In this document: positions 24,498 through 38,658 of the stretch, in pieces
Numbering within the stretch: position 1 is the first letter of the stretch
Layout of the letters: every line of letters starts with the position of its first letter
Source: Strongyloides papillosus
Taxonomy: Eukaryota > Nematoda > Chromadorea > Rhabditida > Strongyloididae
Reading direction: 5' to 3'
Assembly: GCA_005656395.1 (NCBI GenBank)
Contig: SRSI01000060.1
Location: 1,240,001-1,304,000, forward strand
Length of the DNA: 64,000 nt
Translations under genes and position numbers: made by a program
Notes under the pieces: model-generated
What the model saw: the letters and a program-made list of their open reading frames with translations, nothing else
Database searches by the model: none
Told to the model about the DNA's origin: nothing

Positions 24498-27400
24498 AAA
24501 ATTTAGAATCAAAATAAGATTGTAATAAAGGAAGTAATATTCTGTTTATTGAAAATTTATATATTCCAAACTTTCCAAAATAAATATAAAATTTTCTTTT
24601 ATTTAATGTAAGAAGATTAAAATAATTTTCTTGAAAATGGATAACGAGACGTCTATTACTTGTAATTAACTTTTTGACTATACTGTAAAAATATCAATAG
24701 TAATTTTTTAAAATATATGTTTTTCTCCATTAAAAGTATTAATTAGGTAAAAATTTTAAATTAGAAAAATTTATTTATCTTATAAAAATTATTAAAACAT
24801 ACTTTTTAACTAAGAAATATTTCAATTAAAAATTATAATTAAATATATTTTTTTCATAATTTTTTATTAGAATAGCAGTTAATTGAGACATTACTATATC
24901 TTAAAATAATTTATACTAATTAATATATATAATTATTTCTTATTGAAAAAGCATTTCTGGAACATAGGGAAGGCATATATTATTAATAATATAAAAAAGA
25001 GGATTTTAAAAAACTTATCAAATTTTTGAGAATCTTAAGCTATAAGTTCTACAAATTTTGAATAATTTAAAATAAAAATAAAATTGGTTAACGGAAAAAG
25101 GAAAAAATAAAATTGTTATCAACTGTTATAAAATAAACAACATGACTTAACTACAGAATTTTTAATGAAATACAACTCATTTTTAATGATTTTTATTAAA
25201 TTATATAACTATTTATCAGAAAAAAAAATTTTTACTTTTGATATATTTCACGGTGGGTTAGATCTTTTACCCATGAAAAAAAGATAAAATTTAAGTAGTG
25301 TTTCATTAAAAATGGCATAAAAATTAATTAACTTTTTATAATTTTATTTAAGTTTAAAGTGAGAGGATGATAATTTGTAAAATGCAAGACGTTAATCTTT
25401 CCATATTAACTCTAATAAGCTTTGTCAAACCATACTTGGAAATAACTGTTTGGAGAATGATTAATATGAGTAAAAAAACTACAGTATGTTTGGTTGCTAT
25501 ATAGTTATTTAATAAATTACAATATTTAAATAATGATCTAATATTAGCTAACCGTAAATTTAAATAAGAAATAACAGTTAAGAAAATAATAATTATAATT
25601 TAAGTCTTATATGTTACTAAGCATTTTCCTAAAATACATTTATATTCTACAACAAGCCATTGACATGGAAGAATACATAAAAATAACAAGAAATAAAATA
25701 ATATTTCAAGATTAATATATTTTTGACATAAAAAGAGTAATATCTTTTGATTTATATAATACATTTTTTAATACAATTAATAAAAAATATATTTTATGTG
25801 AAGTAAATGTGTCTAAAATTTTTAAATATATCAAAAACAATTTAATTATTTTTCTATTTTTAAAGTAGTAGTATAAAAAAACACCTTATGTATTTCAAAT
25901 GTGCAATTTTAAGCTACAATAATATTTATTTTAATATTTGTCTAATTTATAATGTATCAAAAAACATTTTTTATAATTAAAAATATAAATGTGGATGCAA
26001 AAAATTATATATATGTGCATATTATGAAGCATAATTACGTAGTTTCATGAAAAATAATAAGAATAATTTATAAATATTTTAAGAATTAAAATTACTTATA
26101 TAGCATCACCAATTTAAAGACAAATTTTTTTGTTTAATTTGTTAGATAAACTAAACTTATTAAGTAAAGTTATTTTAATGGATAGGGTTACTTTTTTTTT
26201 CTACAAAATGAGGATACATAAAAATGCTATAAAATTGTATAAAATATTAAAAATATCTATTAAATTTTTGACACTTTTCTTCATCCATTATTTAGTAAAT
26301 GTTTTTAAAAATGGATTTATTATATATAGTATATCTTTTGTGTTTACATATCTACATTCATATTACAATTGTTGCTTAAGGTAAAATATATACTATAAAA
26401 ATAAATTATATAGTTTGTTAAAACTTATATACATCTTAAATAAATAATATTTGTAAAGGCTTAATACAATACTACAAAGAAATTTTATAACATTTTATAG
26501 CATTTTTTTAGTCTAAAAAATAAGATGAATCTTTCAAAAAAATGTACTATTTTGGATTTTCTTTTATACACTAAAATAATCATCAAATTTGATAATGAAT
26601 AACTTTTAAAGATAATAATAATAAAAAATATTATAATAGTCAGTGATACATCTAAATATAAAAATTTCGTAAACACAATTATAGAAGTGCAGATTCGTTA
26701 TTGTAAAAATGATAAAAGGTTAGAAAACTTTTCTAAGATTAATAAATAAACTTATGTAATTAAATTATGAAGGCATAATTCCAATTAAAATATCCATTTT
26801 TTGTAACATAATTTTAAGCAAAATAAAAATTAAAGTAATGGAATAAAATATTGAATCTAAAATAACATTTTGTAAATGATTATTGGTAAGCGTTTCTTGG
26901 AAAAGAAGACAAATGATGGTTAAAAAATTCGGTTACAAAATAATTACCTTATCTACAAACTGATAGAAAATTGTTTAAAATATATATCAATATTATATGT
27001 AGTTTTAAATATAAATTTATTTGTTAACATCACTACAGAAATTGATCAAAAGTTTAACTTATTAAGCATTAATAATGTATCATAAAAAATAAATGACAGA
27101 ATAAAAATATTATATGTTATAAGTTAAGTATATTTTTAGCCATTTTTTCCCTGTATAGGATGATATATTTTAAAGATTCACACTTAAATATATGGATGAA
27201 AAATAAATTTATCTTTTCATTTTTACCATTAGACTTTAACAGCTAAAGATAATTAGATATTTTAGCAATATTAGAAAAATAAATATATAAAAAATAAAGT
27301 ATCATTTTTAAGACATGAAAAAAGATGATTGTAATTTTTCTTTTAAAAACTTTTAATATTTTTTTAATATAAATCTTCCTTTGAATTAATTTTAAAAATT

Positions 27401-29436
27401 GAATTACATAAATTGTTACATTCCTTTGACTATAGAAATTGATATTTTCCACAAAGTTATATATTCAAGAATTATGTTAATTAAGAAAATTTTTATACTC
27501 TATCTATATTAATTGAAATAAAAAAGTATGTGTGAAAATTTTAATTTATATATGATCTAAAAAATATGTGAAATTATTCTTTTTCTTTTTACAGAAAATA
27601 ATATTAGAAGAAATATTTGGTGTCTCTTTCATTAGTCTAGTGTATTTTTGACACTTTATTCAAAACTACATTAAGCATAACTTGTATCAATATAAATTTT
27701 AAATTTACTCTTTTCTTTTAAAATTACTTCTCTATCTAAATGTATATATGCAATATTATTTATACATAACTAAATTCACGATTTTTGTGCACAGAATGAT
27801 AAAATTACAACCAATATAATATATTTCAAAAAACATAGAATATGATGATATTAGATTATTAAAAAATTATAAAATGATGATTCAATCAAGTAAGTATTAT
27901 GTATTTATATTTATTATTTTATTTAGGTAAAATTAAAAATAAAAAATTTATACTAAAAGAGCTTATAGTTATATAAAATTAAAATAAAAAATTCACATAA
28001 AAAAATTATAATAATTTTATCATTTTATATAAGAATTAAAAAAATAATATGATCAAATATTTTTGCCATCTAATATAATGATTTTAACAATAGTAATATA
28101 AAGATTATTAAAAAATAAGCAGCAGGTATAGTTTAAAAATAAACATATATCTTCTATAGATTCATTTATATTTGTGATTTTACTAGAATTTTGACGATAA
28201 TATTAAATTTTTATTTATGTACTTTTATTTAAATAGATGAAAGTATCTACAGGAGGTGTATATAATTTTTTCTTTACCTATTCAATAAAAATTTTTTAGA
28301 AAATTACTAAGATTAAAATGCGTAAATATCACGTTGGTTTATCCGAGTTGATGCTAGATGTTTGTCAAATTTAACAAAGTGATCACAACTAAACAAGTTA
28401 TATTAATATATTGTATAATAATTTTTCATTTACTTGTGCTAGTAAAACTTTTAGAATTAAATGACAAAAAAATTGAAAATTACTTCATTCATATTTCACT
28501 GCAAACAAAAAACAATTTAAATTAAAAAATTATAAAAGTTTATAGAAATGTTTTGTTAAATCTATTATTTTACTAAAGCATAAAAGTAGAAATGCAAACG
28601 AAATCAAAAAATTGTATTTATATTTTTTGGCTGATGAATAAAAACACAACTATAAAATGACATTTAGAATATTTTGAGCAAATTTTTATTTCTCGCTTAT
28701 ATTTAAATATATTATTTTATAGGAAAAAAAGTTATACATGCAAATTGATTGATTTCAAATGACAAATTGAATATCATTATACAGAATAAAAATAATATTA
28801 AATTTGTCACAATTTTATTTTCTTTACTATCATAATGTTATTAATAATTCTTTTATGACATTAATTTGAATCTTCTTTACCTAGTAAAAATTGAATTTTA
28901 AATTTATTTAATTAATTATTTTTCAAATTTTATTATCATACAGAAAGATACATGTAATTTTAATGTTATGATATTAGTTATCTGCCATAAAAGTATTTAT
29001 TTATTATTAATTAATTATATTAATATTAAGAAATGTCTAAAATTATAGATGGTAACTATGAAAAATAACCTTCTTAATAATTAATAAGTAGTTTTATACT
29101 CATAAAGTATATGAAAGAAGAATTACTCCACAAAAAATTTTTATTTGCTGAAACAATTTATTTTATTTATTGATAAGAATATTATATTTATATTCTACAA
29201 AATTTCATTCATTTATTGTTATTTTAATAATCTTATTAAATATTTAAAATTTACACTTATAATTGTACTTTAATACTCAGAAATTAGTGGAACATTAAAC
29301 TTTAATGATTAATAATTTGATATATTTCTAAATATTTAGATTAAATAAAATCAATTGAATAAAAAAGAAGGTGGAATAAAAAAAACATTTATTTTTAGAA
29401 CAAAACAAAATAATATATAAAAAAATATTACTTATA
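24498..29436. other. Long AT-rich intergenic region, no gene seen
   Basis: This 4.9 kb stretch lies between the NSY-1 start and the 3' end of the guanylate cyclase gene. Open frames here (for example 26130-26384, 26485-26676 and 27243-27452) consist almost only of I, K, F, Y and L codons and look like AT-rich noise. No transposon termini of the families found elsewhere in the window were recognised. Confidence 0.5.
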
Positions 29437-32400
29437 TTAATCAATTAAATCATTTCCATTAACATAATAATTTGATTTATTTTTTTTGCGAACACCTCTA
29501 CGTTGATTAAAAATTAACAATGCTTTAGTTATTAAAGATTCTTTATAACTATCAATTTCTTGTTTATCTATATCATTTTTCGGATTTTTAACAACTTTGG
29601 ATATTTTTTTTCTCTTAACAGGAAAATAACTATTTTTGATTGTTGAATTATTCCAACTTTTTGCTGCTTCGAGGTCATATTCATAATCATCATTAAGCTG
29701 AGATTTATTAACTGCATACCTATCCATATATCCATCACAAGAGGAGTGTGTTGATAATGATTTATATTCTATAAATGTAGAATTTTTTAAAGATCTTGAA
29801 TATGCTGTAAAACTATCATACTCATTTAAACGTTTTACACGTTTCATTAATGTATCCCCATTACTTAATTTCTTTTTTACCTTATTATTTAATAATTTTT
29901 GCTTATTATCATAACTTCTATCATATTCATTATCATTATCGTCATCTTTATCCTCTTCATCTTCATTGTCATCGGTAAAATTTTTACAATCATCCAATGA
30001 AGTAATTGAATTTTCGCTACTGCTGTTTTTATTTGTATATCCAGTAATATCATTTAATGAATTAAATGAATCATTTTCTATTGTATTTTTTGATATATTA
30101 GTATTATAATCATCATCAGAAATTAATGAGTCTAGAATACTTTTTATTGATGACATACAACTTTTTCTTGATAATTCCTTTAATGGAAGACAATTTCTAA
30201 CATTCCATAAATAACTTTTACTTTGATTTAAAATTGGTAAAGAAAATGATTTTGTTAATGAGGACCTTTGTGCTTTATTTATAATATTAGTGTATTTGTC
30301 TTTATAGTCAAAACATAGTAACTCTTCAAAAGAACGAGAACTTGTTAGTATATCCTTTTTATTTAATTCTTCATTTACCAATCCATTATCATATTTATTT
30401 TTTGTTCGATCCATTAAGTATTTTATTTTGTTAAGTGATCTATTTGAGGTTGATTTTTTTTTAGTAGCATTTGAAATTGATATTTTTTGATTTTCATTCA
30501 TTTTCTCCTTAGCTCTTTTGCATTTTTTCTGAGAATATGATACTGATATATTAGATTCATCATTTGGAGTATCAATATTAATACTTTTGTCATCATTCCA
30601 ATCGGTTCTTCCTAGTAACCAATAAGTTAATACTGGTTTTTTACCTTTAATATTTTGAAAACCTCTATGTTGAAATAAAAAATTATCTTTACTTTCAAGT
30701 AAACTTCTTGTATCTATACTACAGTGTATCTTCATTCCACTTCCTGTACTTTCCATTCTACTTGCTGTATTAACAGTATCACCGAATAAACAATATCTTG
30801 GCATTGTTTTACCAACAACACCCGCTGCAACACACCCTGAATGTATACCAATTCTAATTAATAATTTTTCATTTTTTTTATGTTTAATAACAAAGGTAGA
30901 TGAACATGCTAAAACATTTAAAGCCATTGATGCTATCTCTTCAGCCTGTTTACTTGCACTATAATATTTTGGACATCCTGCAACAACCATATATGCATCA
31001 CCAATTGTTTCTACTTTATATACCTCATACTTTTTAATTATCGAATCAAACATTGTATAAAGATCATTTAAAAATGATACGATTTCTATTGGAGTTGAAA
31101 AATTTGAAAGATCTGTAAATCCGACAATATCAGAAAAGTATATTGTAACAGATTCATAGAATTCTGGTCTAACTTTACCACCAGTAATAAGTTGATTTGA
31201 TACAGATGGTGGTAACATCCTTTGCAATAATGCTTCACTTTTCCTTTTCTCATTTTGTAGTTGTATTGTTCGCCTAGCAACTAAATCTTCAAGTTGATTT
31301 TGATAGACATCCATTAATGCCATCATATTATCCATAAGACTGTTCTTCATAACTTGCTCCAACATAGGTAATAAATCGCGACGTATCTCATTTTGAAAAG
31401 TTGGCCTTGATTTGGGACATTTTTTCCAACACTCTTTCATACATTTTATGACAAATTTAGGACAATTTAAAAATTTAGTATCTGGTCTAAAATTATCATC
31501 TTCAACAACATTTCTTATAATTTCAGCTGCACAAATATTATTTTTAGATAGTAATCTAAATGGACCATCACCTGTAACTAACTCATGTAAAATAATACCA
31601 AATGAATATACATCACCTTCTTGTGTTCCAGGTTTAGGTCTAGAAACATCATCAAAATTAATTAATTCCGGTGCCGTCCATAATAATCCTTCCCACATAA
31701 GTTCTTCTGTCTTAAAATCTTGTCCATACCTTAATTCATATAATCCAAAATCAGATAATTGTAAAGCAAAACGATTTGTTATTAAACAATTTGTTGATTT
31801 TAAGTTACCATGGATTTTAACATCAGTGTTTTGAAGGTATAACATTCCTTTTATAAGATCATCAATAAATGAACTAATAAATAAATTATCTAATTTAAAA
31901 TCATTATTCCTATATACATCCATTAAACTACATCTATCACAAAATTCTCTTACAACATATATAGAGTATGGACCAACAATAAGACCTAAAAAATTATTAA
32001 TATTATCATTTCTTAATTGCTTAATAGCATTGCATTCTTTTTTTAACAAGTCTGTAACTGTTTTCTTATCATGATCATAAGTAAATTCTTTAACAACAAC
32101 AAATGACCCTTCATATACACCAATTCCAGATAGCTTTAAAAATTTTGAATTCCCAGATTGTGACAATTTATTTCTTTTTGCTGTTGATTTTGGTATATAA
32201 CGTGCCAATAATTTTGATAATTCATCACTATATATTTCACTATCTTCATCAAAAAATAATAGTGATTTTAATGTTTCATGTGTTTTAGATACTTTTTGTA
32301 TTTTTTTAGGATCTATCTTCCATATATCTGGTATCTCCTCTAAACGTAACTTCCTTTCATAATAATGCTTAAAGCCTAAATATGAACCTAAAAGGCAAAA

Positions 32401-34292
32401 AAAGAAGAAAAAGAAAAATGCCCATATGTATTTAAAAAATATATTAACAGGACATTTATCATCCAAAAATCCACATTTTGGTTCATCTAAAGGTGGAAAT
32501 ATTCGTGGCCATCGAATCTTTCTATGATATCTAATCTTTGGTAATGTGAGCAAATCATCATCAACATCAATAAAGTCAGCTGTTACATCTAATGCAAATT
32601 TAACTGGATAGTAATTTGGATCAGTTTTATCGTAAATTGGTGCAACTTCTTGCAATGAGATTAATGAATAATTACCTATAGCATTACCATTCTTATTGAT
32701 TCTCATCTCAAATCCCTGGATACTAAAATATCTTTTTCCTATTATGTGGCTCATTATCATTTGACCATTTCTTATTGCCAAATTAGGATTTAAATCATTT
32801 TCTTTATAGTAACTAATAACCTGATGAAGTGATTTAGCATATAACATTACTGCATCATATAAAAAATAGGCATGTCGATTTGGCTAAAGAAATAATTGTA
32901 TAAATTAAGTATAATACTTACTTTTATTTCTTTTTCAAATGGATTACCAAATATTCCAAAAAATTTTAAATTTTCATTACACTTTTTCCAAAAAACTTTA
33001 ACTTGTGGGTTATTTAAAGAGACTGGTGTAGGAATTATAGCTAACATATGTCTTGCATAAGTTAAAAATCTATGATCATCTGAATTATTAACATCCCAAC
33101 TTTTAGAAAGCCATTTACTTGTATCTCTGAAAAAATGATTATTCATTGCATGGTAGGTATTTAACCAATCATAATCTGGACAAACAATTAGAATTGAATA
33201 TAAGCCACCTGATAAAATATTTTTGTCACCTAATGCTTGTGTTAATTTTCTACCCATTTTTGGAGTACCAACAGCCAAATATATCCTCGAGAAATCTTTT
33301 GTCTCATCAACAATTTGATCAAATTTATTTTCATTAAATTCACTAAATGGTGATGGTACAGTATTAACACTAAGTATTTCATATTTATTAATCTTTAGAT
33401 GCCTATTTTGTTGTTCCATTATTAATTTTATTGAATCAACTAATTTACTATAAATTGATGCTTCCTCATAAACTATTGCTACTTTTTTCCATTTCATTTG
33501 TTTTAATGTTGCAATAACTGTCTTTGCTATTGCACTTTCTGCAGGAACTGTTCTTGCAAATGTTGGGTATTTATCTTTATTACTAACAACTTCATCTTTG
33601 CATTTATATGCTATAATAGGTAAATTTTGTGCTGCAGCCATTTGTGCCTCCGCTTTACAATTAATTTCAGGCCCAATAAATGCTGATACTCCACTTTTCC
33701 AATGATCCATGAAATGTTTAGTACTTAATATCTCATCACCACATGTGTTATTATATACATATCGTATATAGTAATCAGGTAATAAATCAGGGTTTGAATT
33801 TATCTCATCAACTGCAAATTTTAATGCACCAGAAATTAACGATCCCTCAAAATCAGCTCTAAAACATTTAGATACATAATTATAATCTGATAAAATATTT
33901 AATTTATCTAATTTTTTTATAAGTGAGTTATTGTTAATTGATGAATTTGTGACATTTTTGATATAGTCATATAAATTTTTGGGAAATACACTTATGGCAG
34001 ATAAGTAACTAATTGTAATTATTGTTTTATTATTTGGTATATCATTATCTTTAATATCACGTTCCTTTCTTATCTTGTTCCAACTCTTAATATCCTCAAC
34101 TATACCATATAACTTTCCATTTTCTATCATATATTGAAAATTTTCCATAACACTCCTATCCTTATAGTTATCTTCAAAATTAATATATATATCAGGGGCT
34201 TCATCAATATAGTTATAATTCAATATTATAGGATAAAGAATATTTTTATAAATTATTATGCATAAAAAGAAATAATAAATAATCTTCATCAT
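29437..34292 (-). CDS. Receptor-type (transmembrane) guanylate cyclase with long C-terminal tail
   Basis: The enzyme makes cGMP at the plasma membrane under control of an extracellular domain. CDS is join(34292-32922, 32883-29437), 1605 aa. The 38 bp intron joins ..KEIK to PNRHAYFLYDAVMLYA in frame. Order of parts: hydrophobic signal sequence (MMKIIYYFFLCIII); receptor ligand-binding fold to about residue 590 (GSLISGALKFAVDEIN, FIGPEINCKAEAQMAAA); one membrane helix at about 605-630; kinase-homology domain at about 700-955 with HGNLKSTNC in place of a normal HRD loop; the dimerisation helix ending LLQRMLPPSV; cyclase domain at about 1035-1212 (YFSDIVGFT, VETIGDAYMVV, GDTVNTASRMEST). About 390 further low-complexity residues, with an Asp/Glu tract, follow where most family members end soon after the cyclase. 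It belongs to the large nematode gcy family; I cannot name the member. Confidence 0.93.
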
Positions 34293-37200
34293 TTTGATTG
34301 ATAATTTTAATATTCATTTGGGATATAAAATAGTTTTAAAAAATACTAGAGATATCTTTTTTTTGTTAATACTAGTGATTTTTTTTTGTGTACCTAAAAG
34401 TGCAAAATGTTATTTCAGAAGTAAATATCAGTGAATATATAATATAAATTGAAATATTTAGTATAGTCTTTTTATTGCTATACTATTCAATGTATTTTTT
34501 AAAAACAAAAAGGTGAAAAAATTATTAATGTTAAAAAACTATTATTTTGAATTTCTAGAAAAGAAATTATATTGGTGAATAATCAATTTATTGAAGTTTT
34601 TACTCTTCATAAAAATTATTCAAAAGGTATGTATATATTTATTTGATTTTAAAATTTAACAATGCATTGAAAGATATTTTGAAAGTACGAAATATATGTA
34701 CTATATATTGTCTAAACATTAGTAATATCATAAAAATAGAAAAAAGTTTTTTAGAAAATTGTTTAGTCAAATGGATTATTAATTTTTTTTTCTATAAAAA
34801 TAAATGATATGGGAAAAATTATATTCTATTGTACAATATGCCAAAAATGCATGCATACTCACATACCATTGTTATAAAAACATTTTAAAGTAGTTTTTAT
34901 TTATATATCATTTTCTTCTACATTAAGTACAAGCAAAAATTCAGTGTTAGAAAGATAATATCTAATCATTTTAACTATCAGGAAGATCTATTTTTACTAT
35001 TATTAAAATTATTTTTTCTTTAAAAGAGGGTTATGCTAAAAATTTTCTAGTATTATTTTCAATACACTCTACTTTATATTTTAATGCCATAAATGAAATT
35101 AAAAAATATAAATAAAGAATCTCGAAAAATAGATATTTTAATTAATATTTTCTAGGTAATGTACACATATCTATGTTATATAATCATACTTTCTTGCACT
35201 TTTATGAAATAAAAAGAGGAAATAGCTGGATAAAAAATTATATGTTTAATCCTCTTATCTATCAACTACAAATAGGTGGGTAAAATTTTAATAAAATTAT
35301 TGTTTTACTAATACTAAATATTTCCACAAAATTTCATAAATGTTTACGGATTTTAGATGAGGAAAGAAAAAGGAATCTAAAAAACATAGTGTATAAAAAA
35401 AGGAAGGAAATGAATTTTTGTATTGATATTATACTAAACTTGTATTGGCATATTGTTATTACACTTCACTAAGTTTTCAAACATAGATAATTATTCTATC
35501 TAATTATATCTTAAAAGTTATAGTAATTAAATTGAAAATTAATTTTTAATTTGATCTATTGTTGTTAAATTTAATAGTACATACATAATTTCAATAATTT
35601 TTTTATACAGTTGCAAGCGTTTTTTTTTCTAAAAAAATATTACAAATTTTAATGATTAAATTAACAAAATATATTTCTACAAACAATTAAGTAAGTAATG
35701 GGAAAGTAAAAAATTTAACTTACATATTGTTAAATTGTTTTATATACAGTTTATATAATAATTTAAAAACATTTTAGTGATTTTTATGTAAAAATTTTTT
35801 GTACCAGGGAAATATTAATAGCCAACTATAATATTTACATATTTTCTATAGCAACAACAAAAACCTTTATATTTATACAGAATATAAGAATATATTTAAT
35901 ACAAAATGTTGTATTAATATAAAACTTTAATACTATTTTGAAGGTTTTCTTTAACTACAATTATTAATAATTACCAATAAAAATATTTTTTAATCATAAA
36001 AAACTATAAAAATTATATAATATTACAATTTTTCAACTTTATTCATTTTATCAATTTTTATTATCACTTTAGATTGCTTCTTTTAATTTAAACCATAATT
36101 TTGTATAGAAAATAGAATATTAATAAATGTAAATGTCATATAATTATTTCAATTAACACCCTTAATCATAACATTTGATAGAATTTAAGTTTAAATATTT
36201 TTTAGATATTAAATATTTGTTGTAAAAATTTTTATTACTGAATTTTGTTCACTACAAACTCTAATTAATTTATATAAAAATGGAGTTAGTGTTTGTTTTT
36301 TTAAATTTTTCTTTTCATTTCAAATCGTTAAGATTTGATGAGATTAATATATAAAAATAAAGATGAGGGATTATAATAAATTATTTATACAATTACTTTC
36401 TATTATTATAAAGACATGAGTAAGTAATTTCTATAAATATTACATTGTTATTAAAATGTTTATATATTAAATATAGTACATTAATATAATTATGATATCA
36501 TGTATTTAATAAAACTAAAAATTAATTATTTGAATTGCTCATAATAATTTTAAAAAAGGGCACTTTTAATGATGTTTTACGCATCATGAATTTACAGACA
36601 AAATCATTCTGTATAGTGGTTACAAACTTGTAGTTCTAAAACTCAGTTGTAGGTTGTATGATTACTCGGAACAAATGTACTAATTTCATTTATAGTGAAA
36701 AAAATTTTTATTACCCATCAAAATAGATAACGTTTACATTGTCTCTAAGTAATCTCTACTATAAATTTTGTATGAAACCTAAGTAATGATTTTAATTAAA
36801 GTTAATACTTACATTGGCCTAATATAGCTAATTGAAGATAATAAAATATAAGTACATGAATTATGTACAAGCTACATTTATAACAATATTATTTATTAAA
36901 CAATCTCAAATAATAACAATTCAATAATCGGGAAATAAAATATTATATTAAATAACCATATAACTTTAATTATGTTATAAACAATAAAAAATTTATTCAT
37001 TATTAACGATATTAAAAGTAAAGAAGTCTAAATTTCCCTATGAGATATTTTTAAAATGTAATATAAATAAAATTCTTTTTCACTACAAAAAAGATTTCAT
37101 AAGTTTTAGTATTTAAAATGATAATTGCACAGCTTTTAACTTATTAATTTTTTAGTTTTTGAAAGTGAAATAAAATTATTATACTGAATAATGCAAGAAG

Positions 37201-37693
37201 ACTATTTGAATAGATAATATTGTAAACAATATCTAAGTGTTCATTTAATTATCTCAAGAAACACACTATTTAAATAAATATTTATTACAAATTTTCTAAA
37301 GAAATTTTCTTTTTCTTCATTGTAAATTTTTTAATAATAACCATTTTTAATCAATGTAAAACTATCTATAAAAAGATTTTAACAATAACTACTAATCTGG
37401 ACGTCAAAAAAATCAAATCAGTGATTTTTTTAAAACTTTTTATTTTTCAAAATATAAAAAAAGGCAAAACATTTTTAAAAAAAATTATCGTAAATTTTCT
37501 TTTATGTTTTATTTTTTAATCTTCAATGAGTATGAATAAATGAAAGTACAAAAAACAATATTAATTTATCTTCTATTAAATTTATATGTAACTTTGAGAA
37601 AATTTGAAAATCATATAAAAATACTTGTTATAATAATGACAACATTTATTTATCACTAAAAAATTATATTAATTATTATTTCTTTGATTTGAT
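34293..37693. other. AT-rich intergenic region upstream of the guanylate cyclase
   Basis: This stretch should contain the cyclase promoter. I see no exon, RNA gene or transposon terminus in it. Confidence 0.5.
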
Positions 37694-38658
37694 TACACAC
37701 AAAAAATAAAAAGGACACAGGTTTGCATAAAATGTAACAAATTTGTCCCACCTAAAAAAATTTGAATTTTCTTAATTTGCGACTAATTTTTTCTCAACTA
37801 TTTCGTATTTAAAAATTAAAACAGTAATTAGAGGATTGTTAAAATAAATTTTTATTTTTTAGTAAATTTTTTTTATTTTAAAACTTAAGTTGTTTTCTAC
37901 AATAAATTTTAAAATGCAAGGTTTGAATTGAATTTTAAGTAAAATTACAAACACTTTCATAAAAAAAAAACATTTTTAGTATATTACAGTACATTTTTTC
38001 TATGTTTCAATAGTTTGAGCAATTATAAATTATATTTTTATATGAAATTTTCATATTTGATAGTCTAAATTTTTTTATAATGTCTTTAAGATCATCTTTT
38101 ACAATTAAACTTATGAAAAGTTATAAATAATATAGATTTTTATTTATAGTAAAAAAAACTTTTACATATTTTAATTTAAAATAAGACGAAAACTAAAATA
38201 ATATTTTTGATTAATAATCTTTTGTGTGTTTAAATAATTATTACTTTTCATTATTATTGTTATAAAATTTTCAAAATTTCTAAACTTATTGTTGTTAATA
38301 AACTGTTTAAATTAGTGATTTTTAATTAAATATTTATAACTTCAAGCAAAATTAACTTTAATAGCGTTTTCTATAAAATAAAGAAAAAAAACAAGTTGGG
38401 ATCTAAAATGAGCATAATGCCATAAAAAATATCAAAATTAAAAAAAGCCACGTTAATTTAAAAAGTCATACATATATATTTTTGTAAAAAAACGGCAAAA
38501 TGTATGCGACAACCTAATATTTTGCATCGTTTTAAAATTTTTGCTGCCGCTTGATATTTATAAAATTTGAATAATATTCAATTTTTTAAAATGGTGGGAC
38601 ATTTTTTTGCATTATAGATAGATTTGTCAAAATTTGTCCTTTTTATTTTTTGTGTGTA
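37694..38658 (-). mobile_element. Non-autonomous TA-flanked DNA transposon, copy 2 (inverted, ~961 bp)
   Basis: The ends carry the same CACACAAAAAA..GGACA inverted repeats as the element at 8637, flanked by TA at 37694-37695 and 38657-38658. Its left sub-terminal sequence (..CAGGTTTGCATAAAATG..) is the reverse complement of the right end of copy 1, so it sits in the opposite orientation. The interior aligns throughout with small substitutions and indels. No coding capacity is seen. Confidence 0.85.
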
